DNA of 11,479 nucleotides from DASWRT01 sp036403035 (GTDB taxonomy: Bacteria; Pseudomonadota; Alphaproteobacteria; ATCC43930; CGMCC-115725). Of the stretch, positions 6,187 to 11,479 are shown in pieces. Numbering within the stretch: the first letter of the stretch is position 1; each line of letters begins with the position of its first letter. The notes below the pieces were generated by a model, which saw nothing but the letters and a program-made list of their open reading frames with translations, searched no databases and was not told where the DNA came from. The stretch lies in assembly GCA_036403035.1 (NCBI GenBank), contig DASWRT010000429.1, positions 1-11,479 of the forward strand. Direction: 5' to 3'. The position numbers and the translations under genes were made by a program.

Positions 6187-6227
6187 TCGCGGGACGCGCT
6201 ATCGCCGGATGGCGGCGCGTCCCGCGA
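6187..6227. terminator. Strong stem-loop after the 64-residue ORF
   Basis: TCGCGGGACGCGC (6187-6199) pairs perfectly with GCGCGTCCCGCGA (6215-6227). Inside, CGCC/GGCG (6203-6206, 6211-6214) continues the stem after a 3-base bulge, giving 17 bp and a GGAT loop. There is only a short TATTC tail, so termination by a classical U-tract is not shown, but it is the most stable-looking hairpin in the window. Confidence 0.55.
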
Positions 6228-6303
6228 TATTCTCGCCAGCCGGCCGGCCCGGCACTGCTCTGCGTTCCCTGGGGGATGGAGGCGCAGTAGAAAACCAGAA
6301 AAC

Positions 6304-6398
6304 AACGTTCGAACCACCAAGACACTAAGACACGAAGGAAATCCCGGCGCGCGGCGCGCGCCGATAATCATCTTGGTGCTCTTGGTGGTTCGAACGTT
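6304..6398. repeat. 95-bp inverted-repeat element with 8-bp tandem units
   Basis: AACGTTCGAACCACCAAGA (6304-6322) is matched perfectly, inverted, at 6380-6398; with one indel and one mismatch the arms extend to about 28 bp. The left arm is built of 8-bp units CACCAAGA, CACTAAGA, CACGAAGG (6315-6338), and the right arm has two CACCAAGA units on the other strand. The core is an alternating GC tract (6345-6361). It is non-coding and sits in the convergent gap between the small membrane protein and the sensor kinase. It is MITE or REP-like; no target duplication is evident. Apart from this and the hairpin at 6187-6227, I see nothing else in 6173-6472. Confidence 0.8.
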
Positions 6399-6472
6399 AC
6401 TCGTTAAATCCGTGGATCTGAAGGTCGTCGAAAGACGGGCAGCCTACTCAACGAGCCTGCAGACGAAGCGCA

Positions 6473-9400
6473 TCAGTTGACCAAGGCGGCGGCGTGGACG
6501 GGCGCCGCCGCCGTCTCCTTCGGCTCGAAGATCGCCCCGACCCGCTGGACAAGCTCGTCCCGCCGGTACGGCTTGTCGATGACGTCGTACTCGTCGCCGT
6601 CGTTCTGCACGTCGCGCGCATAGCCGGTCGTCAGCAGGACCTTGATGCCGGGATGGAGCCGCTGCGCCGTCCTGGCCAGCTCGACCCCGCTCATCCCGTT
6701 CGGCATGACGATGTCGGTGAAGAGCAGGTCGATCTTCCCGCCGCCTTCGAGAACGCGTAGCGCCTCCGCGCCGTCCCGTGCCGTGACGACGCGGCAGCCG
6801 AGCGCGCCGAGCGATGCCTCGATCACCTGCAGGACGTCGCCCTCGTCCTCGACGGCGAGCACGGTCCGTCCAACCGGCAAAGCCGGCCGCTCCGCAGCGG
6901 CGGTATGGCCGGACGGATCGGTCTCGGCAGCGGCGGCGCCGGTCTCGGCCCCGGCCTCCGTCCTGGGAAGGTAGAGCGCGACCGACGTGCCTTCGCCGAA
7001 CGCGCTCTCGATCGTCACCGTCCCGCCCGACTGCCTGATGAAGCCGTAGAGCTGGCTCAGCCCGAGCCCGGTGCCCTTGCCGACCGGCTTCGTGGTGAAG
7101 AACGGCTCGAAGGCGCGCTGCATCACCTCGGGCGACATGCCGGTGCCGGTATCGGAGACGACGACCCGGACATAGTCGCCCGGCGGCAGGCCCAGCGACT
7201 TGGCGCGGTCGCGGTCGACGGTCTTGTTGACGGTGCGGATCGTCAGCGTGCCGCCGTTCGGCATCGCGTCGCGCGCGTTGATCGTCAGGTTCAGGATCGC
7301 GGCCTCGAACTGCGCGGCGTCGAGGTGGCACGACCACAGATCCTGCGCGACCGTGATGCGGATCTTGATCGTCTCGCCGATGGCGCGGCGCACCAGCTCG
7401 CGGATGTCGCCGATCGCCCGGCCGACATGGACCGTTTCGGGCTTGAGCCGCTGCTTGCGCGCGAAGGCGAGGAGCTGCGCGGTGAGGCGGGCGCCCCGTT
7501 CGGCCGCGCGTTGCGCATTGTCGGCGATGCGCCACAGCTTCTCGTCGTCGCGCGCGCGGGTCTTGACGAAATCGAGGTTGCCGATGACGACGGTGAGCAG
7601 GTTGTTGAAGTCGTGCGCGACGCCGCCGGTGAGCTGGCCGACCGCTTCGAGCCGCTGCGCATGCGCAAGCTGCTCCTCGGCGCGCTTGCTCTCGGTGACG
7701 TCGCGGCCGCTGACGATCACCAGCCGGTCCTGCCCTTCCGTGATCGGCACCGGGGCGACCACGAGGTCGATCAGGCGCGACGGCCCCGCCGGGAAGGAAC
7801 GCTGCACCAGCGCCTGCTGCCGCCGGCCGGTGACGATGCACTCGCCGGCGTAGCCCTCGATCTCGGCGGCCCATTCCGGCTCGAGAACCTCGCGGACGGT
7901 GCGGCCGAGCAGCGCCCCGCGCGGCGCGGCGTAGAGCTGCTCGGCGGCGGGGTTCACGTCGTCGTAGACGAGGGTGCCGTCGCCGGTCGCGCGCAGCAGG
8001 AAGAGATATTCCGGCGCGTTCTCGAAGAAGGCGCGATGCCGCGCCTCGCTGGCGGCGAGCTGGGCGGTGCGCTCGCGCACGCGCAGTTCCAGCGTCTCGT
8101 TCATCTCGCGCAGCGCCGTCTCGGCGGCGCGGCGCTCCGTCACGTCCCAGTTGACGCCGATCAGCCGGACCGGGATGTCCGCGCGGTCGGCGACGACCTT
8201 GCCCCGCGCCACCATCCAGCGGACGCCGTCGGACCGCACGACCCGGAACTCGGTTTCGAGCAGGCCCCCCATCGCGATCGCCGCGCGGAATTCCGCATCG
8301 ACGCGCCGGCGGTCGTCGGGATGCAGGCAGGCGCGGAAGATCTCGCCGGTGACGATCCCGGCGCCCGCTATTGCCTCCTCGTCCGGCGCGGCGGTATCCG
8401 GCCGCGCCGTGGCCGGGTCGACGCCGAACAGCTTGAACTCCTCCGGCGACCAGCGCACGTCGCCGGTGCGGAGATCCCAATCCCAGGTGCCGATGCCGGC
8501 GGCGTCCTGCGCGAGCTGGAGACGCTGGCGGCTGTCGCGCAGCGCCGCTTCGGCCTGCTTCTCCGGTCCGATGTCGAAGAGCGCGAGCACGCCGCCGACG
8601 ATCGCGCCGTTGCGGTCACGCACCGGGGCGCTGGACATGCGGATCCAGGACACCGCTCCGTCCTCGCCATGATAGAGGATCTCGTCACCGCGCACCGTCT
8701 CGCCGCGCAGTGCCCGCGCGAGCGGCCATTCGTCGGCGACGAGCGGCTTGCCGTCCGGGCGGAAGCCGATGCAGCACGCCGCCGGCAGCACCTCGCCGCC
8801 GGTGTCGCCGTCGCCGTCGCCGTCGACCGGCAGCATGGGGCGGCGGAGGATCTCCTCCGCCCGGCGGTTGCCGGTGACGATGCGGCCCGAGCCCGCTTCG
8901 GCAAGCAGCAGCCCGACCGGGATATTTTCGACGATCGCGCTGAAACGCGCGCGCTCGATCTCGAGATCGGCGATCAGCCGCTCCCGCTCCTCTTCGGCGC
9001 GCTTGCGCTCGGAGACGTCGCGATAATAGACCGCGATGCCGTCGGCCGAGGGATAGACGTTGACCTCGACCCAGCGGGCGAGCGCCACCGAATAGGCGGC
9101 GAACGAGATCGCCTGCCCCTCTTCCATGACTCGGCCGTAGTTCCGCTCGAAGATGCTGCCGCGGCTTTCCGGGAAGATGTCCCAGAAGCACGTGCCGACC
9201 AGATGCGGGCCGCGGCCGGCCATCATCCTCTCGGCGTGGCGGTTCAGGTAGCTGACGCGCCACTCCCGGTCGAGCATGAACACGCAGTCGGTCGTGCTCT
9301 CCAGCGCGTCGGTCAGCAGGGCGGCGGCATGGCGGGCGCGCTGCGCCTTCTCCTCCAGCAGGCGCTCGCGGTCGCCGAGCGCCTCGGCCATCCGGTCGAA

Positions 9401-10417
9401 CGCCTCGCCGAGCCGTCCCAGCTCCGAGTGGGTCCGCACGCCGGCGCGGACCTGGTAGTCGCCGCGCTGCCATGCCGCCACGGCCGCCATCAGGCCGCCG
9501 ACCGGGCGAAGGAAGTGCCGGGCGCCGAACCACGCCGCGAGCAGCGAGACGAGGATTCCGGCAAGGATCACCGCGAGGCCCCGCTTCGTCGCGCGATGGA
9601 TCGCGGCGAAGGCGGCGCCGGCGTCGATCCCGACGCTGACGAACAGGCCGTTCGGCGACTGGGCCGCCGGCAGGTAGGCGATGATGCGCGGCAGGCCGTC
9701 GATGCCGAAGCCGGCCTTGGTCGCCGGCTTCTTCGCCGTGATCATCCAGCGCCAGCTCTCCGGGAACAGGTCGCCGGCGCGCTCCGCCTCGGGCAGGCGC
9801 ACGAGCATGTGGCCGTCGCGATCGGCGACCGTGACCGACGCATTGGACGGCAGGGATTTCGGGCGCACCTGCTCCGCCAGCCAGTCGAGCCGAAGCGCCG
9901 CGACCAGCACGCCGCGCACCGCGCCGGCCTCGTCGCGGAACGGATAGGAGATCGCGAGGCGAGGCGCGCCGTCAGGGGTCGCCGCGTCGCGGCCGATCAT
10001 CCCATCGACGGCGAAGCCGCCGGCCGCCAGCACGCGGCGCATGTCGATGCGGCGGTCGAGATCGGCGGGGACGCCGTCGGCCGTCCCGCCGTCGCAGAGC
10101 AGCGTTCCGTCCGCGTCGATTGCGGCGATGCTCTCGAACGATGGCGATTGAGACCGGACCTTGTGCAATTGCTCGAAGCAGCCCGCGCCGTCATGCGCCG
10201 CGAACTGCGGCAGCTGGGCCAGCGCCACGAGCGTGCTGCGCACGCCCTCCACGATCCGGTCCTGCTCGGCGGAGACGAGATAGGCGAAGTGCAGCGCCTG
10301 TTCGTGGATCTCCGCTTCGCGGGTCCGCCGGTAGTCGATCTCGTTGTAGACGAGGGTGGCGATCGCAGGCAGCAGGGCGACCGTAACGAGCGCCAGCAGG
10401 CGCGTCAGCAAGGCCAT
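6473..10417 (-). CDS. Hybrid sensor histidine kinase (dCache, HAMP, four PAS, HisKA, HATPase_c, REC)
   Basis: A 1314-residue inner-membrane kinase. In order: TM1 (about 3-24); periplasmic dCache-like sensor (28-275, with DADGTLLC and AISYPFRDEAGAVRGVLVAALRLDWL); TM2 (280-300); HAMP (300-353); PAS1 (363-473); PAS2 (488-621); PAS3 (630-762); coiled coil (763-790); PAS4 (794-907). The kinase core has its H-box GGVAHDFNN with His935, N-box Asn1043/Asn1047, G1 DTGTGM (1089-1094), F-box FEPFF (1103-1107) and G2 GKGTGLGL (1113-1120). The C-terminal receiver (1185-1298) keeps the acidic VEDE (1189-1192), phosphoacceptor Asp1235, Thr1263 and Lys1282. All catalytic residues are present. No DNA-binding output or partner regulator is in the window, so phosphate probably passes to a distant protein. 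ATG 10417 is chosen; it has a weak GAAAGAAG ahead of it. TTG 10438 would add seven residues. Ligand unknown. Confidence 0.95.
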   Translation of the reverse strand: MALLTRLLALVTVALLPAIATLVYNEIDYRRTREAEIHEQALHFAYLVSAEQDRIVEGVRSTLVALAQLPQFAAHDGAGCFEQLHKVRSQSPSFESIAAIDADGTLLCDGGTADGVPADLDRRIDMRRVLAAGGFAVDGMIGRDAATPDGAPRLAISYPFRDEAGAVRGVLVAALRLDWLAEQVRPKSLPSNASVTVADRDGHMLVRLPEAERAGDLFPESWRWMITAKKPATKAGFGIDGLPRIIAYLPAAQSPNGLFVSVGIDAGAAFAAIHRATKRGLAVILAGILVSLLAAWFGARHFLRPVGGLMAAVAAWQRGDYQVRAGVRTHSELGRLGEAFDRMAEALGDRERLLEEKAQRARHAAALLTDALESTTDCVFMLDREWRVSYLNRHAERMMAGRGPHLVGTCFWDIFPESRGSIFERNYGRVMEEGQAISFAAYSVALARWVEVNVYPSADGIAVYYRDVSERKRAEEERERLIADLEIERARFSAIVENIPVGLLLAEAGSGRIVTGNRRAEEILRRPMLPVDGDGDGDTGGEVLPAACCIGFRPDGKPLVADEWPLARALRGETVRGDEILYHGEDGAVSWIRMSSAPVRDRNGAIVGGVLALFDIGPEKQAEAALRDSRQRLQLAQDAAGIGTWDWDLRTGDVRWSPEEFKLFGVDPATARPDTAAPDEEAIAGAGIVTGEIFRACLHPDDRRRVDAEFRAAIAMGGLLETEFRVVRSDGVRWMVARGKVVADRADIPVRLIGVNWDVTERRAAETALREMNETLELRVRERTAQLAASEARHRAFFENAPEYLFLLRATGDGTLVYDDVNPAAEQLYAAPRGALLGRTVREVLEPEWAAEIEGYAGECIVTGRRQQALVQRSFPAGPSRLIDLVVAPVPITEGQDRLVIVSGRDVTESKRAEEQLAHAQRLEAVGQLTGGVAHDFNNLLTVVIGNLDFVKTRARDDEKLWRIADNAQRAAERGARLTAQLLAFARKQRLKPETVHVGRAIGDIRELVRRAIGETIKIRITVAQDLWSCHLDAAQFEAAILNLTINARDAMPNGGTLTIRTVNKTVDRDRAKSLGLPPGDYVRVVVSDTGTGMSPEVMQRAFEPFFTTKPVGKGTGLGLSQLYGFIRQSGGTVTIESAFGEGTSVALYLPRTEAGAETGAAAAETDPSGHTAAAERPALPVGRTVLAVEDEGDVLQVIEASLGALGCRVVTARDGAEALRVLEGGGKIDLLFTDIVMPNGMSGVELARTAQRLHPGIKVLLTTGYARDVQNDGDEYDVIDKPYRRDELVQRVGAIFEPKETAAAPVHAAALVN
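8804..8825 (-). repeat. In-frame hexanucleotide tandem repeat in the kinase gene
   Basis: GTCGCC occurs three times in tandem plus GTCG (plus-strand reading). On the coding strand it encodes an Asp-Gly run, VDGDGDGDTGG (about residues 531-541), in a loop of PAS2. Slippage would change the number of Asp-Gly pairs without shifting the frame. Confidence 0.7.
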
Positions 10418-10651
10418 GCGGCTTCTTTCGCTTGTCAAGCACTAACGGCGCCGAGCACGCGGATTCCGCGGCGACGGAGCGCCGACGGAAATCGCGACCG
10501 TCACCGGGGCGAAACAATACTTTATAGTTTGTGCAAGGCGCAATACACAGTCGGGACGGCGGAGCGATTGCTCAAAAGCAACCCGCCGCCCTCTTCTCAA
10601 TTGGGGTAAGCCGGATCTTCCTTTCGGGTGATCATTGCGCCTGCCGCTGCG

Positions 10652-10672
10652 GCGGCGGTGGCATTCCGCCGC
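10652..10672 (-). terminator. GC hairpin just after msrP
   Basis: GCGGCGG (10652-10658) and CCGCCGC (10666-10672) form a 7-bp stem with a 7-base loop, five bases past the msrP stop on the minus strand. No U-tract follows. It may limit read-through into the kinase gene. The remaining gap, 10418-10651, is AT-richer around 10511-10545, with a TATAAA on the minus strand (10526-10521) but no convincing -35; the kinase promoter is probably here. Confidence 0.4.
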
Positions 10673-10677
10673 TGCGG

Positions 10678-11479
10678 TCAGGTAAAGAGCCGCTCCTTCT
10701 CGAGCCCCTTGTACATGTCGGCGACGAATTCGCCGTACCCGTTCCAGATCAAAGTAGGCCGGCGCTCGCCGGTGCCGAGGACGCGCTCGCTCGCCTGGCT
10801 CCAGCGCGGATGCGGCACCTCCGGGTTGACGTTCGCCCAGAACCCGTACTCGGACGTCTGCAACTTCTCCCAGAACGACACCGGCCGCTCCTCGGTGAAG
10901 GTGAAGCGGACGATCGACTTCGTCGATTTGAAGCCGTACTTCCACGGCGTGGCGAGGCGCAGCGGCGCGCCGTTCTGACGCGGCAGCGGCTTGCCGTAGG
11001 CGCCCGTGACGATGAAGGCGAGTTCGTTGGCCGCCTCGGCCATCGTCAGCCCTTCGATATAGGGCCAGGGATACCAGAACTGCTTCTGGCCGGGCGCGAC
11101 GCGCGCATCGCTGAAGGTCTCCATCCGCACGTACTTCGCCGAGCCGAGCGGCTTCGCGAAGTCGACGAGCGCCTTCATCGGGAAGCCGCTCCATGGGACG
11201 GCCATCGACCACGCCTCGACGCAGCGGTGCCGGTACAGCCGCTCCTCCAGCGGCATCTGGCGGACGAGATCGTCGAAATCGACGGACTTCTCCGTCTCGA
11301 CCAGCCCGTCGAACTTGACCGTCCAGGGCCGGATCGGCAGCGCCTGGGCGGCGCGAGCGATGTCCTTCTGCGAGCCGAACTCGTAGAAGTTGTTGTAGGT
11401 CGTGACGTACTCCTCCGCGGTGACCGGCCGATCGAGCGCGTAGCGCTCGTTGCGCTTCGCCGGATAGAGACCGGCGGTC
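10678..11479 (-). CDS. msrP: MsrP, periplasmic methionine sulfoxide reductase, catalytic subunit (N-terminus beyond window)
   Basis: Molybdopterin enzyme (formerly YedY) that reduces methionine sulfoxide in periplasmic proteins, normally taking electrons from the membrane haem protein MsrQ. The frame is open to the right edge; 266 residues are visible of a usual 315-335, so the Tat signal and early residues are missing. Signatures: TYNNFYEFG, then RPWTVKFDGLV, then the cofactor motif RHRCVEAWSMAVPW with the Mo-ligand Cys (codon 11221-11223). Next come YPWPYIEGLTMAEAANELAF, GAYGKPLPRQNGAPLRL, PWKYGFKSTKSIVRFTF and the diagnostic EYGFWANVNPEVPHPRWSQASER. The in-frame ATG at 11256 lies within the fold and is not the start. 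In E. coli the msrQ gene follows msrP; here the next 260 bp hold no gene and a sensor kinase follows. Confidence 0.96.
   Translation of the reverse strand, partial: TAGLYPAKRNERYALDRPVTAEEYVTTYNNFYEFGSQKDIARAAQALPIRPWTVKFDGLVETEKSVDFDDLVRQMPLEERLYRHRCVEAWSMAVPWSGFPMKALVDFAKPLGSAKYVRMETFSDARVAPGQKQFWYPWPYIEGLTMAEAANELAFIVTGAYGKPLPRQNGAPLRLATPWKYGFKSTKSIVRFTFTEERPVSFWEKLQTSEYGFWANVNPEVPHPRWSQASERVLGTGERRPTLIWNGYGEFVADMYKGLEKERLFT

Noticed and set aside
6444..8480. Long minus-strand frame overlapping the kinase C-terminus
   Set aside because: Arg-rich low-complexity shadow of the kinase frame, no domain content, no start signals.
10431..10438. TTG 10438 as the kinase start
   Set aside because: No ribosome site precedes it. 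ATG 10417 begins directly at the first membrane helix and has a weak purine-rich site, though the TTG is not excluded.
6905..10609. Plus-strand open frame of about 1234 codons opposite the sensor kinase
   Set aside because: It mirrors the kinase codons in GC-rich DNA. The translation is Arg/Asp/Ala-rich with no domains, while the minus strand has complete kinase motifs.
10442..11212. Second minus-strand frame overlapping msrP
   Set aside because: Shadow of the msrP frame, without the MsrP signatures.

Overview
The window is GC-rich (about 65% in most coding parts), with strong GC bias at third codon positions. The gene families suggest an alphaproteobacterium, most likely of the Hyphomicrobiales (Rhizobiales): a class A beta-lactamase, an AHSA1-type SRPBCC protein, a dodecin-like protein, a pirin, a CGNR regulator divergent from an EamA exporter, a large dCache/multi-PAS hybrid kinase and MsrP. 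The intergenic 'CCCTCACCCCGA + CCCTCTCCCGC..GCGGGAGAGGG' palindromes point the same way. I cannot name the genus. This looks like ordinary chromosome with stress and housekeeping accessory genes. I see no phage, transposase, CRISPR array, rRNA or tRNA.

Layout: (1) 1-801 (+), class A beta-lactamase cut by the left edge, with all catalytic motifs present. (2) 802-1063, a convergent gap holding an inverted pair of REP-like palindromes. (3) 1064-1546 (-), SRPBCC/AHSA1-like protein, and 1762-1965 (+), dodecin-like protein, divergent from each other. (4) 1966-2209, a convergent gap with two GC hairpins. (5) 2210-2704 (-), an unrecognised 164-residue helical protein in a stretch of clearly lower GC. 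(6) 2920-3810 (+), pirin. (7) 3811-3973, a convergent gap with a 75-bp element bounded by perfect 11-bp inverted repeats. (8) 3974-4648 (-), CGNR zinc-finger regulator, and 4741-5727 (+), EamA exporter, divergent around a probable operator. (9) 5919-6172 (+), a possible 20-codon ORF overlapping a small one-TM membrane protein. (10) 6173-6472, a convergent gap with a strong hairpin and a 95-bp inverted repeat. (11) 6473-10417 (-), a 1314-residue hybrid sensor kinase. (12) 10678 to the right edge (-), MsrP, lacking its N-terminus.

How it fits together: most genes are single transcription units, arranged as divergent pairs or convergent ends. The best functional unit is the CGNR regulator with its divergent EamA exporter: a 9-bp inverted repeat sits directly in front of the exporter start codon, and neither gene has a Shine-Dalgarno, so both may be leaderless. 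The kinase follows msrP on the same strand with a 260-bp gap. A sensor of periplasmic signals next to a periplasmic methionine sulfoxide repair enzyme is suggestive only. No msrQ lies downstream of msrP. Every convergent gene end carries a palindromic element, and these belong to at least three unrelated sequence families.

I found no clearly new multi-gene system. The points most worth a second look are the exporter operator with possible leaderless starts, the Trp-free dodecin-like protein, the unidentified low-GC gene at 2210-2704, the overlapping small ORFs at 5919-6172, and the convergent-gap palindromes.
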